From Methylococcus sp. (GTDB lineage: Bacteria > Pseudomonadota > Gammaproteobacteria > Methylococcales > Methylococcaceae), in contig JAQTYA010000026.1 of the NCBI GenBank assembly GCA_028688525.1, positions 1 through 34,570 on the forward strand: 34,570 bases of DNA, written 5' to 3'. Positions 1 to 7,650 of the stretch are shown here, piece after piece; within the stretch, counting starts at the first letter, position 1; each line of letters begins with the position of its first letter. The translations under genes and the position numbers were made by a program. The notes under the pieces are model-generated. The model saw only the letters and a program-made list of their open reading frames with translations. It did not search any database and was not told the DNA's origin.

Positions 1-867
1 TTTCACCTTCACCTCGCCGAACACGCCGTAGCGGTCCAGATAGTCGTGGATGAAGGCTGGCTGGACGCCCCCGCCCTTGCGCGCCGATTTCAACAGAGGC
101 TGGTACAGCGCGCCCCAGAAATTGGCAGCATGCGTGGTATTGCGGAACCAGCCGCCGTTTTCACCATCGGTACAGGTGGTGACGAGAGGTTCGAAATTGC
201 ACCACTTGGTACGCTCTATAAGTTCGTTCTCGAACCAGCCCAGCTCCATGCCGGCCTCTTGCGCGTCGGACAGGTCCCGGTCCCGTACGATGACGATGAT
301 CTCGGTGCTGCCGTGGCGCGCGATATGCGGCCGATAGCGGAGCTCCTGCCAGGACATGGGGGTGACGGGCTCTACGTGTTCGCTGTCGACGATCACGTAG
401 CGGTAGCCGAATTTTCTCAGCAAGGGGATCAGCTCCATCGCAAAGCCCATTTCCGGCGGCCAGAACCCGTTGAAGCGCTGGCGCCAGAATACGTGCCCGG
501 CGATGCCCTGCCAGCGCTTGAGGTGTTCCGCCCGGTCGCGTTCGGGAATGAGCGGCAGCACGGGGTGGTAGTAGCCGGTGCCGAGGATGTCGATGATGGA
601 CTGGTTCTGCCAGTGCCAGAGCAGCGCGCCGCAATCGACGATGCCGTAGACCCGCTCTTGGAAGCCTGGGCTGGAAAGGGTTTCCAGTAGGGTTCCAGAC
701 ACCGACAGATGCACTCGGCCCACGTCGGAGTAGTCCCACAACGAACGGGCGATCCGGTCGTAGGCGAACAGGATTTCTTTGGCCTCCCAGGTCTGGTGGT
801 CGAGCAGCTGTTCCAGGTTGCCGGGGGGCTGATGCAGATTCAGCACCAGGGCGTGGTGTATGGTCAT
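1..867 (-). CDS. Glycoside hydrolase family 57 protein (5' part, runs off left edge)
   Basis: Reading leftwards from ATG at 867 the frame stays open for 289 codons to the window edge, so the C-terminal part is missing. The protein starts MTIHHALVLNLHQPPG, which carries the HQP motif of GH57 conserved region 1. Further on are GTGYYHPVLPLIP (region 2), GFWPPEMGF (region 3, whose Glu is the expected nucleophile) and TCTDGENGGW (region 4, whose Asp is the expected acid/base). These four blocks in order identify a GH57 enzyme, a family of alpha-amylases, 4-alpha-glucanotransferases and branching enzymes acting on alpha-1,4-glucans. Which of these activities it has cannot be told from the visible part. 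A Shine-Dalgarno AGGAG lies about 10 bases before the ATG. No signal peptide is seen, so it is probably cytoplasmic, in glycogen or maltodextrin metabolism (inference). Confidence 0.88.
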   Translation of the reverse strand, partial: MTIHHALVLNLHQPPGNLEQLLDHQTWEAKEILFAYDRIARSLWDYSDVGRVHLSVSGTLLETLSSPGFQERVYGIVDCGALLWHWQNQSIIDILGTGYYHPVLPLIPERDRAEHLKRWQGIAGHVFWRQRFNGFWPPEMGFAMELIPLLRKFGYRYVIVDSEHVEPVTPMSWQELRYRPHIARHGSTEIIVIVRDRDLSDAQEAGMELGWFENELIERTKWCNFEPLVTTCTDGENGGWFRNTTHAANFWGALYQPLLKSARKGGGVQPAFIHDYLDRYGVFGEVKVK

Positions 868-993
868 CGTTGCGGGACTCCTGATTGAAGCATGTTAACC
901 GGGGTGGGCCGGTGCCGATCGCAGCGCTTGGCGTCTGGCTGTATTCAGTCTGGCAGACTTATTGCTCGGCTGTTTGCATAGCTTGGCGCCGCC

Positions 994-1031
994 GGATTCG
1001 AGCCGAATCCTCCCCTGGTTTTTCCTGGGGG
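994..1031. other. Two adjacent small hairpins in the spacer between the GH57 and rhodanese genes
   Basis: The 225-base spacer 868-1092 holds a perfect 7-bp inverted repeat GGATTCG-AGC-CGAATCC (994-1010), followed at once by TCCCC-T-GG / CC-T-GGGGA (1011-1031) around a T5 loop. A 6-bp inverted repeat AGTCTG-G-CAGACT lies at 947-959. There is no T-run after the hairpins on either strand, so a classical terminator is not supported. They may be leader structure for the rhodanese gene or operator-like repeats. No promoter could be assigned. Confidence 0.35.
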
Positions 1032-1092
1032 AGAGAGGGCTCGGGCGGGCGCGGCGCTTGTCCGAAACCTTACAAGCGAGCGACATTGCACA

Positions 1093-1854
1093 ATGTACCG
1101 ACGTATTTCCACACACGAAGCACGCGAGGTAATCGAGGCAAAAGCACCGCTACTGCTCGATATCCGTGACGCCGGAGCGTACAAGAACGGCCATATCCCC
1201 GGCGCGCTGTTGTTTTCCGATCTCAATCCGGTGGAGCTGCGCCGGACTATTCCGCGCGACCGGCCCGTGCTGGTTTACTGCTATCACGGTATCGCCAGCC
1301 AGGATGTCGCCCAGATGTTCGCCGACTTCGGTTTCGGTGAAGTATACAGCCTGGATGGGGGATTCGAGGCCTGGTATGGCGCTAGCGGCATGGTGCAGGC
1401 AGCGGCCGATCCCTTGTCTGGCTGGCTGAGCGAGCAGGGTTTCGAGCCCGGCGAGCCGAATCGGCAGGCCGGTGGACTGTGGCCGCTGATCAAAGCCTGC
1501 CAAGCGGGGCGGGCCGATATCGTTGCCGCGCTAATTTCTGCCGGAGCGGACCTTTCAGTGGCCGACGGCTACGGCAACGATGCTCTCTGGGCGGCGTGCT
1601 ATAGCGAAAGCCTCCCGGCCATCGCAGCTTTGCTGGATGCCGGCATCGATCCGAACCGCCGCAATCCTGCCGGCGCGACGGCCCTGGTTTTTGCCGCCTC
1701 GTCAGGCAGGACCGAGGTGGTCTCGTTCCTGCTCGATCGCGGCGCTGACCCGGACATCCAAACCCAAGATGATTTCACCGCTCTCGATCTGGCCGCGAAC
1801 GTCGAGACTCTGAATTTGTTGCGCAGAGTGGGGAGGCGTGCCGCCTATGCCTGA
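1093..1854 (+). CDS. Rhodanese-like domain fused to ankyrin repeats
   Basis: This is a 253-residue two-domain protein. Residues about 5-105 form a single rhodanese domain: LLDIRDAGAYKNGHIPGA near the N-terminus, and the active-site loop CYHGIAS starting at Cys63, as in GlpE-type sulfurtransferases. Residues about 128-250 hold roughly three to four ankyrin repeats (for example GLWPLIKACQAGRADIVAAL and ATALVFAASSGRTEVVSFLL). The family chemistry is transfer of sulfane sulfur through a cysteine persulfide; the ankyrin part is usually a protein-binding surface. No signal peptide or membrane segment is visible. Its end overlaps the start of the LRV iron-sulfur protein gene, so the two are probably translated together, and a sulfur-delivery or FeS-related role is a reasonable inference. 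There is no clear Shine-Dalgarno before the ATG. Confidence 0.85.
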   Translation: MYRRISTHEAREVIEAKAPLLLDIRDAGAYKNGHIPGALLFSDLNPVELRRTIPRDRPVLVYCYHGIASQDVAQMFADFGFGEVYSLDGGFEAWYGASGMVQAAADPLSGWLSEQGFEPGEPNRQAGGLWPLIKACQAGRADIVAALISAGADLSVADGYGNDALWAACYSESLPAIAALLDAGIDPNRRNPAGATALVFAASSGRTEVVSFLLDRGADPDIQTQDDFTALDLAANVETLNLLRRVGRRAAYA

Positions 1855-2590
1855 GCCCGCATTAGGCAAGTCTGCGGCGGTTGAAACCGTCTGCTCCGGC
1901 TGCGCATTCGCCGGGAGTCTTCTCGACGCTGGCCGTTGCCGGCCGGGCGAGGTCTGCATCCAAGCTCTGCACAGCCGCCAGATCGACGGGTTCTTGAAGC
2001 GCAACCCCGAGCTGGCCGAGAATTATCTGTACGACCCGCACTGGGAGCGCCGCGCCATCGCCGCGCGTTACGCCGCCCAGAGCGCACTCAAGCCCCTGCT
2101 GTTCGACGACGACGAGGCGGTGCGGCGCACGGTGGCATACCGTGTGCCGGTGTCCTGGCTCGACGCTTTGATGCACGATGTCGATCGGGAGGTGCGGATT
2201 ACCGTGGCCGACCGTCTGCCGGCGGAAAAGCTCGAAGCGATGGTTCAGGATTCGGATTACCTGGTGCGGGTCTATGTGGCGCGGCGGATGCCGGCGGGGC
2301 GTCTGTTCCGCATGATCGCCGACCCGGACGAACAAGTGCGCAAGGAAGTGGCGCGAAGACTGCCGCCGCAGAGTCTCGCCCTGATGGCCTACGACGAAAA
2401 TCTCCAGGTCCGCCAGATCGTGGCGGAACGGATGGACCCGTCCAGCGCGACGCTGCTGCTGCGCGACAGGGAATGGCTGATCCGCTATCTCGCCGCCGCC
2501 AAGGTGCCGCCGGAGGCTCTGAGCGAGTTGCTCGAAGACCCGGTGGAAGAAGTGCGCGAGGTAGCGCGGGCGCGGCTCGCAGGCTCCTGA
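1847..2590 (+). CDS. LRV (leucine-rich variant) repeat protein with N-terminal FeS-cluster cysteines
   Basis: The 247-residue product starts with a cysteine cluster C16-x2-C19-x11-C31-x5-C37, the pattern of the 4Fe-4S domain of LRV proteins (the Azotobacter vinelandii LRV protein is the structural prototype). After it come about eight alpha-helical repeats of about 24 residues, with recurring phrases such as LMHDVDREVRITVADRLP, MVQDSDYLVRVYVARRMP and MIADPDEQVRKEVARRLP. The ATG at 1847 is chosen because GGGGAGG ends 10 bases before it; a GTG at 1838 is an alternative. The gene overlaps the rhodanese-ankyrin stop by 8 bases, implying translational coupling. LRV proteins are often found near nitrogen-fixation genes, but their function is unknown. 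No nif gene is visible in this window, so a nif link is inference. Confidence 0.88.
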   Translation: MPEPALGKSAAVETVCSGCAFAGSLLDAGRCRPGEVCIQALHSRQIDGFLKRNPELAENYLYDPHWERRAIAARYAAQSALKPLLFDDDEAVRRTVAYRVPVSWLDALMHDVDREVRITVADRLPAEKLEAMVQDSDYLVRVYVARRMPAGRLFRMIADPDEQVRKEVARRLPPQSLALMAYDENLQVRQIVAERMDPSSATLLLRDREWLIRYLAAAKVPPEALSELLEDPVEEVREVARARLAGS

Positions 2591-2594
2591 ACGT

Positions 2595-3716
2595 TCAGCG
2601 CAGGAAGGCAGCGCTCAGCGGCGATCCGGCTGGGCCTGCGGTTTCCAGTCCGGGAATGCCGATGTGCTGGATGCGCAGGGCGTTGCTGCCTTCCTCATAG
2701 CGCGGCAGCTTGCCGTCCACCCGCCATAGCCGGAAGGCCAAGGCCGAGCTAAGCACCCGGATGGGGTAGTCGCGCGGCAGGTTCTGCAAATAGGGCTGGA
2801 TGGTGACGAAGTCGCGAGCGCCGTATTGGTGCATGATCGATTGCAGCCCGCCGTTCTTGGGTCCTATGTTGTAGGCCAGCAAGGCGAGGAACAGGTCTCC
2901 CCGCATCTCGGTGAGATAGTGCCGGAAGGTGGCGGCCCCGACGTGGGCGTTGTGGCGGGGGTCGGCGAGATCCAGCTTGGCCGAGGCGAGTTGCGTCCTG
3001 GCGGCTTCCATGGCCGGAGCCGGGGCGGCGGTGATCTGGAATAAGCCGCGCCCGCCGTCTTTGCTGTCGCGCGGCAGAAAGGAGGACTCCGCCGATGCCA
3101 CGCCGAGCAGCACTTCCGGGTCGACGTTGAAACTCGCCGCCGCTTCCTGAACCGCCGGCAGGTAAGCCCGGCTCCGCTCGATCAGCCGCTGCAGATCGTT
3201 GAGGTTCGAGCGCCGATAGGCGGCGAACACTTGGTGCGCGATGGTGATGCGTTCGGCCTCCTCCCGTCCCCCGACCAGGGTGCGCAGGCTGGTGAGTTCC
3301 TGTACGAATTGCGGGCTCGCGGCATGTACGCCGGCGCCGCCGGCGATCATCACGGCCAGGATAGCCGGCAGAATTCCGGCTTTTTCCGCCAGCCAGGGGC
3401 GGATCAGGAACCAGAATTTAAGGACCAGCGCGTGCAGGAGAGCGAGCGCCAAAACTGCTCCGGCAAAGGGCAGCAAATGGGCCCAGAAGCCGGTGCCGGA
3501 AAACCAGTCGGCAGAGTGCCCGAGCCCGGTGATGATCGCAACCAGGGCGGCCGCGGTCAGCGCGCCCATTTCGGTGCAGATCATGGCTGTCCGCTTCCAG
3601 GCCGGTATGGCTTTCTTTTTCTTCTTGCGGCGCCGAGTTTTCGACTGCTTCCGCGGCCGCGGCTTAGGGGCGGGCGGCTTCGGGGGGGAATCTGGTTCCG
3701 TCGGCGGTTGCTGCAT
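2595..3716 (-). CDS. Membrane-anchored lytic transglycosylase (SLT domain)
   Basis: The 373-residue protein has a Pro/Lys/Arg-rich cytoplasmic head (residues 1-40, including a run of basic residues), then three hydrophobic segments (about 45-66, 83-105 and 112-133). The C-terminal half is a soluble, presumably periplasmic, SLT domain. The SLT signature is GVASAESSF with catalytic Glu210, followed by GGRGLFQIT and the downstream ALLAYNIGP block. Family enzymes cleave the MurNAc-GlcNAc bond of peptidoglycan and leave 1,6-anhydro-MurNAc ends. The multi-pass anchor and basic head are unusual compared with MltC/Slt70-type enzymes. It is divergent from mltB (149 bases between starts), and its stop lies 5 bases from the stop of the convergent LRV gene. 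Confidence 0.85.
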   Translation of the reverse strand: MQQPPTEPDSPPKPPAPKPRPRKQSKTRRRKKKKKAIPAWKRTAMICTEMGALTAAALVAIITGLGHSADWFSGTGFWAHLLPFAGAVLALALLHALVLKFWFLIRPWLAEKAGILPAILAVMIAGGAGVHAASPQFVQELTSLRTLVGGREEAERITIAHQVFAAYRRSNLNDLQRLIERSRAYLPAVQEAAASFNVDPEVLLGVASAESSFLPRDSKDGGRGLFQITAAPAPAMEAARTQLASAKLDLADPRHNAHVGAATFRHYLTEMRGDLFLALLAYNIGPKNGGLQSIMHQYGARDFVTIQPYLQNLPRDYPIRVLSSALAFRLWRVDGKLPRYEEGSNALRIQHIGIPGLETAGPAGSPLSAAFLR

Positions 3717-3865
3717 CTGGTCCGGGCTGGAAGTTTCGCTGGGGTTCCGGGCCGAGGATATTACAGGCAGTGCGGGATGCTGCGCCAGCCGGCGTGATCT
3801 GCCGATGGATTAGAATGCCGGCCTATGCCCTGAAAGTCGGGGCGGCATTTAAGGATACAGAAGCT

Positions 3866-4990
3866 ATGCACCATCGATTTCGTGGCTCCCCAGTTGTATT
3901 CGCCGTGCTCGCGTTGCTGGCGGGCTGCGCTTCCGAGCCGCGCCTACCCGCCGGGCGAGCGGCTCCTGCAGCCCGAATCGAGCCGGCTCACGCTGAAACT
4001 TCCTCCCCCACCGGCAATCTCTCCGCCGCTGCTCCCATCGGGCGGTATTCGGCGCCTGCGGTGTCGGGCGATTACGCCGGCTATGCGGCGCTCGATCGGT
4101 TCATTACCCGGATGGTCCAGCAGCACGGTTTTCCCCGCGACTATTTGAACGGCCTATTTTCGCAAGCTCAGCGCAAAACCTGGACGATCAACTATATGCG
4201 CAAGGATTCCAAGCCGGGACCGCCCAGTCCGGGCAGCTGGTCCAGGTACCGTGCGCAATTCCTCGACGAAACGCATGTCTCCCGCGGGCTGGCCTTCTGG
4301 CGCCAGCATGCCACTGCGCTGCGGAAGGCCAGCGAGCGCTACGGCGTGCCGCCTGAGTACATCATGGGCATCATGGGGGTGGAGACGGCCTACGGTGCCA
4401 ATTTGGGCAATCACCGGGTGCTTGATGCTCTGACCACTCTGGCGTTCGATTCCCCGCGCCGTGCGGATTACTTTGCGGAAGAGTTGGAGAAGTTCCTGCT
4501 GATGGCGAGGCAGGAGCGGATCGATCCGGCGCTGCCTAGAGGGTCATTTGCCGGCGCCATGGGGCTAGGGCAGTTCATGCCTAGCAGTTTTCTAAACTGG
4601 GCGGTCGATTTCAACGGTGACGGACGCAAGGACTTGTGGCAGGCCGAGGATGCCATCGGCAGCATCGCCAATTACTTCGCCGTGCATGGCTGGCGTGCCG
4701 GTGAAAAAGTCGTTGCTGCTGCGGAATTGAAGGGTAACGGCAGCCCCGCGTTGGAAACCGGCTATCAGACCCGGTACACCCTGGCGGAGCTGACAGGGGC
4801 GGGTATTTTTCCCGCGCGCCCGGTCGACGATGGGATTCCGCTGAGTCTCTTGCGGCTGCGGGCGGCGAGTGGGGACGAATACTGGCTGGGGTTGCCGAAT
4901 TTCTATGCCATCACCCGCTACAACAACAGCACCTATTACGCCATGGCTGTGCACGAACTCGCACAGGCGATCAAGGTGCGCTACGACTAG
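3866..4990 (+). CDS. mltB: Lytic murein transglycosylase B, lipoprotein
   Basis: The 374-residue product has a lipoprotein signal (hydrophobic segment ending LALLAG-Cys21), so it should be lipid-anchored, probably in the outer membrane facing the periplasm. The SLT_2 catalytic domain follows. IMGIMGVETAYGANLG contains the predicted catalytic Glu173, and the family blocks GAMGLGQFMPSSF, FNGDGRKDLW and YYAMAVHELAQAI are all present. MltB enzymes cleave peptidoglycan glycan strands non-hydrolytically during growth and recycling. I chose the ATG at 3866 because it gives a normal n-region before the lipobox and has AAGG about 10 bases upstream; the frame is open further upstream but that part is not signal-peptide-like. 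It starts divergently from the SLT gene, and its 3' end overlaps the convergent lipoprotein gene by 20 bases. Confidence 0.92.
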   Translation: MHHRFRGSPVVFAVLALLAGCASEPRLPAGRAAPAARIEPAHAETSSPTGNLSAAAPIGRYSAPAVSGDYAGYAALDRFITRMVQQHGFPRDYLNGLFSQAQRKTWTINYMRKDSKPGPPSPGSWSRYRAQFLDETHVSRGLAFWRQHATALRKASERYGVPPEYIMGIMGVETAYGANLGNHRVLDALTTLAFDSPRRADYFAEELEKFLLMARQERIDPALPRGSFAGAMGLGQFMPSSFLNWAVDFNGDGRKDLWQAEDAIGSIANYFAVHGWRAGEKVVAAAELKGNGSPALETGYQTRYTLAELTGAGIFPARPVDDGIPLSLLRLRAASGDEYWLGLPNFYAITRYNNSTYYAMAVHELAQAIKVRYD

Positions 4991-5459
4991 GCGGGGGCGC
5001 GAGCGTTTTCGCAGTCGGGCCGACTGTGCTGTCGCCGGCTGACTTGTGAGGCAAGTCGGTCGGCGGATGCAACAGGATTTCCAGTTCGCGGGTCAGCGTC
5101 TCGCACTCGGGTACGACGTCGGCGAGTTTCATCAGCGTCGAAAAGCTTGCGTGGCGCTGTTCGGCTTCCGCGGCTACGACTTCGTTCAAAGGATCGCAAG
5201 TCCGGATCATATCCATTTCCGCGTCCGCGACATCGTCTTCGTCGCTATCCGCTACGCCCTGCGCCATGGTCGGCGAGGTGATCAGTTCGTTCAGCACATG
5301 GTTGTGATGGCGGAACACGTGTTCCACGTAGATCGCGAATTCCTTTTCGTTCATGGTGACCTGATCGCCTTCCGGAGTTCGGGTGCTGATCGTCGTACAA
5401 GCGGCAAGAAATATCTCCATGAACAGCGCGATGCCGACGATACCCTTGTGATGCAGCAT
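4971..5459 (-). CDS. Small putative lipoprotein, function unknown
   Basis: The 162-residue product starts MLHHKGIVGIALFMEIFLAAC, where LAAC is a lipobox, so it is probably lipid-modified at Cys21. The rest is hydrophilic and mostly helical. It is acidic in the middle (DSDEDDVADAEMDM), with a Pro-rich tail (LAPPPSRSAP). I recognise no family. The ATG at 5459 is preferred because the in-frame ATG at 5420 would lose the basic n-region. No strong Shine-Dalgarno precedes it. Its last 20 bases overlap the 3' end of mltB on the opposite strand. Acidic lipoproteins of this size are usually envelope-associated, but nothing specific can be claimed. Confidence 0.65.
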   Translation of the reverse strand: MLHHKGIVGIALFMEIFLAACTTISTRTPEGDQVTMNEKEFAIYVEHVFRHHNHVLNELITSPTMAQGVADSDEDDVADAEMDMIRTCDPLNEVVAAEAEQRHASFSTLMKLADVVPECETLTRELEILLHPPTDLPHKSAGDSTVGPTAKTLAPPPSRSAP

Positions 5460-5850
5460 AGATTGTTCGATCGTTTGTCCCGGTGGGCTGAGCTAGCGGT
5501 ATTGCCGAATTGAATGAGATTGCATGCCGGCCGTTCGGCTGCACAGGGGATAAGCCGCGGCTTGGCGTGGACACTTTAGCGCAATGCGTGCTGCCGCGAT
5601 ATGGGGGCAAGGGGATTTTGTGCGGCAGTGGCAGCAGGGGGCGTCAGGGTGTTGGTAGGATGTTTGTTTTTGTTGTAGATGCGCAAATCTGGAGCACGAA
5701 TTGTTCTAGATTGGTGCACTGATTAGTTTGTCATGATTCTGTAATGCGACATAACCAACGGTTTGCTTGCCTTATTTGTATGGCATGCCCTGTGCTTAAT
5801 CTTCTTCTGAGAGTAGTGACAAAAAGCGCTACGAGTACTTTTAGGAGACG
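5460..5850. other. 390-base intergenic region with regulatory features
   Basis: No convincing gene lies here; a 70-codon frame at 5510-5722 has no family features or good ribosome site. It contains a 7-bp inverted repeat CTGCCGC (5591-5597) / GCGGCAG (5622-5628) with a 24-base loop, closest to the start of the minus-strand lipoprotein gene. A half-dyad GAGCAC (5692-5697) ... GGTGCAC (about 5715-5721) upstream of the sigma-54 element resembles an enhancer-type site but does not match the NtrC or NifA consensus well. The sigma-54 element itself is listed separately. The downstream half is clearly more AT-rich than the flanking genes. Confidence 0.5.
5781..5796 (+). promoter_or_regulatory. Candidate sigma-54 (RpoN) -24/-12 promoter of the porin gene
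   Basis: TGGCATGCCCTGTGCT matches the consensus TGGCAC-R-N4-TTGCW, with the invariant GG and GC doublets at the correct distance and two mismatches. The predicted start is about 5808, giving a leader of roughly 45 bases to the porin ATG, with AGGAG at 5843-5847. Sigma-54 promoters need an enhancer-binding activator, so this gene should be conditionally expressed. No perfect TGT-N10-ACA (NifA) site is seen upstream. Confidence 0.65.
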
Positions 5851-7167
5851 ATGATGATGCATACAGCCAAGTTGAGACCGCTGCTATTGGGCCTGTTGGC
5901 CGCGCTATCCACAGGGGGGGAAGCGAAGGATTTCGGTGAAACGACGGGTCTGCTGGATTGGGCCTCCGATGGGGCCAACACGCAGCCGCTCGAGGATTGG
6001 GGCGTCAAATGGGGTGGCTGGATCGACACCGGCGTGTCGACGAACTTCAACAACAGCAAGTGGAATGGGCCAGTATCTTTTGGCGACCGCTCCGCCGAAC
6101 TGCAGATGAACCAGCTGTATCTTTATCTGGAACGCGCCGTGGCTACCTCCGGGGACGATTGGGACTTCGGCGGACGCTTCGACTTCATGTACGGCACCGA
6201 CGCCGCTTACACCCAGGCCTACGGTGCCCCCCAGGGTAACTGGGACTTGCACCTAAACTCCGGTGATGACAAGTTCTACCGCTTTGCGCTGCCGCAGGCG
6301 TATGCCTCGCTGTACGCGCCCATCGGCAACGGCCTCACCCTCAAGCTCGGCCACTTCTACACCATCATCGGCTATGAAGTCGTCACCGCGCCGGACAACT
6401 TCTTCTATTCACACGCCTACACCATGCAGTACGGCGAACCCTTTACCCACACCGGTTTGCTGGGCAGTTACCCGGTCGACTCCAACTGGACCCTGACCGG
6501 CGGTGTGGTCACCGGCAGTGTGACCGGCGGCTGGGACGGCGGCTTCAACCAGGGATTGGGAGCCTGGTCCGGTATCGGCGGCGTCGGCTGGGCCAGCGAC
6601 GATCAGGACACCAAGGTCAATATTACCGGTACCACCGGCCCGACTTCCGAGACCAACTCCAACCAATGGAGCATTTACAGTCTGGTCATCCAGCAAAACA
6701 TTACCGAAGATCTGCACTACGTATTTCAGCACGACCACGGTTTCGCCAACGGTGCCGCCATGGGAGCGAATGGCAAGCCGCAGGATGCCACCTGGTACGG
6801 CATCAACAACTATCTCTTCTACGACATCCAGGATGATCTCTCGATCGGTCTGCGCGGCGAATGGTTCCGCGACGATGATGGGCAGGTGAACTTTGGGACT
6901 AGTGGAGCCAACTTCGGCCGCGTGTTCTCAATCGGCCGCCAAGTCGGCGGTGTGGGGCTGGGTTCCTACCTTCCGGCATCGAGTTATTATGAATTCACCC
7001 TGGGCTTGAACTGGAAGCCGTCGAAATGGCTGATCGTGCGCCCCAACGTGCGTTACGATTGGGCGGACGGCTCGAGGCCGTACAACAACGGCGGCGCATC
7101 GGTGGGCTATGCTGGGGACAGGGGCGACCAAATCTTGTTCTCCACCGACGTTGTCATCAGTTTCTAA
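5851..7167 (+). CDS. Outer-membrane beta-barrel porin (BBP2/OmpL-like family)
   Basis: The precursor has 438 residues. It has a signal peptide (KLRPLLLGLLAALSTGGEA, cleavage near residue 25), then a long region of alternating hydrophobic and aromatic strands rich in Gly, Tyr, Trp, Asn and Asp. It ends ...STDVVISF with the C-terminal Phe typical of outer-membrane barrels. Phrases such as WGGWIDTGVSTNFNN, YLYLERAV, GGRFDFMYGTDA and LKLGHFYTIIGYEVV are typical of BBP2-type porins. It should form a diffusion channel; the substrate cannot be inferred. Three ATGs in a row (5851, 5854, 5857) precede the signal peptide; AGGAG at 5843-5847 suits the second or third best. A sigma-54 promoter lies upstream and a small periplasmic-protein gene follows after 33 bases, so the pair is probably one operon. 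Confidence 0.85.
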   Translation: MMMHTAKLRPLLLGLLAALSTGGEAKDFGETTGLLDWASDGANTQPLEDWGVKWGGWIDTGVSTNFNNSKWNGPVSFGDRSAELQMNQLYLYLERAVATSGDDWDFGGRFDFMYGTDAAYTQAYGAPQGNWDLHLNSGDDKFYRFALPQAYASLYAPIGNGLTLKLGHFYTIIGYEVVTAPDNFFYSHAYTMQYGEPFTHTGLLGSYPVDSNWTLTGGVVTGSVTGGWDGGFNQGLGAWSGIGGVGWASDDQDTKVNITGTTGPTSETNSNQWSIYSLVIQQNITEDLHYVFQHDHGFANGAAMGANGKPQDATWYGINNYLFYDIQDDLSIGLRGEWFRDDDGQVNFGTSGANFGRVFSIGRQVGGVGLGSYLPASSYYEFTLGLNWKPSKWLIVRPNVRYDWADGSRPYNNGGASVGYAGDRGDQILFSTDVVISF

Positions 7168-7200
7168 GCTTGTCGTAGGTTTATCGAGGATACCGGTCTT

Positions 7201-7590
7201 ATGAATACCAAACTGAATCTATCGGGTGTAGCGGCTGCTCTAGTTCTGTCATGCGCGATTCAGCCGTCTCTAGCGGCGGACACGCAAGGGCAGCAGGCTG
7301 TCGAAGATCTAGAAAAGGCTACGAAAGACAGCGCGAAAGGCTCGACTGCCAAGGCCGCCAAGGAACTGGAAGAGGCTAAGCAACATCTGATCAAGGAAAA
7401 CAAGGCGCACCCCTATGCAGAGCCGATGAAGCAGATCAGCGGCGATGCGCCGAAGGCGGAGGCCGATCGTAAGGCTTTCCGCGAACTGGAAAAAGCCGAG
7501 GCCGATGCCAAGAAGAAAGTCGCAGGTGATGCGGCCGACGAGGCAAAAAAAGCCCTGTCTGATGTTCAGGAGAAGGAAAAGGCACGCTGA
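7201..7590 (+). CDS. Small Ala/Lys/Glu-rich periplasmic helical protein
   Basis: The precursor has 129 residues. It has a signal peptide (LSGVAAALVLSCAIQPSLAA, cleavage near residue 25), then about 100 residues almost entirely Ala, Lys, Glu, Asp and Gln in helical heptad-like phrases (VEDLEKATKDSAKG, AAKELEEAKQHLIKEN, FRELEKAEADAKKKV). There are only two histidines and no cysteine in the mature part. It resembles small metal-binding protein (SmbP-like) families in size and helical pattern, but the His-rich repeats that bind metal are missing, so I do not assign that function. GAGG precedes the ATG. It follows the porin by 33 bases and is closed by a strong hairpin at 7609-7629. It may be a chaperone- or scaffold-like partner of the porin (inference). 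Confidence 0.7.
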   Translation: MNTKLNLSGVAAALVLSCAIQPSLAADTQGQQAVEDLEKATKDSAKGSTAKAAKELEEAKQHLIKENKAHPYAEPMKQISGDAPKAEADRKAFRELEKAEADAKKKVAGDAADEAKKALSDVQEKEKAR

Positions 7591-7608
7591 TACCTGCCCG
7601 ATCATTCA

Positions 7609-7629
7609 GCCGGGCCCGAAGGGCCCGGC
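7609..7629. terminator. Strong GC hairpin ending the porin operon
   Basis: GCCGGGCCC-GAA-GGGCCCGGC is a perfect 9-bp stem with a 3-base loop, 18 bases after the stop of the small periplasmic protein gene and 21 bases before the stop of the convergent TolC-family gene. There is no U-run on either side, so termination strength is uncertain. Its position between convergent genes suits a bidirectional terminator. Confidence 0.6.
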
Positions 7630-7650
7630 GCTCTGCTCATCTGGGGCTGG

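Noticed and set aside
994..1015. Sequence resembling the T-arm of a tRNA (GGATTCG-AGC-CGAATCC)
   Set aside because: The loop is only three bases and lacks the TTC(G/A)A T-loop, and no acceptor, D or anticodon arms can be found around it on either strand.
5510..5722. 70-codon ORF in the spacer before the porin
   Set aside because: No Shine-Dalgarno, no signal or domain; the stretch is AT-rich and regulatory in character.
5690..5725. NtrC or NifA enhancer site upstream of the porin promoter
   Set aside because: Only half-sites (GAGCAC, GGTGCAC) are present with wrong spacing, and no TGT-N10-ACA was found. Kept only as a note in the intergenic entry.
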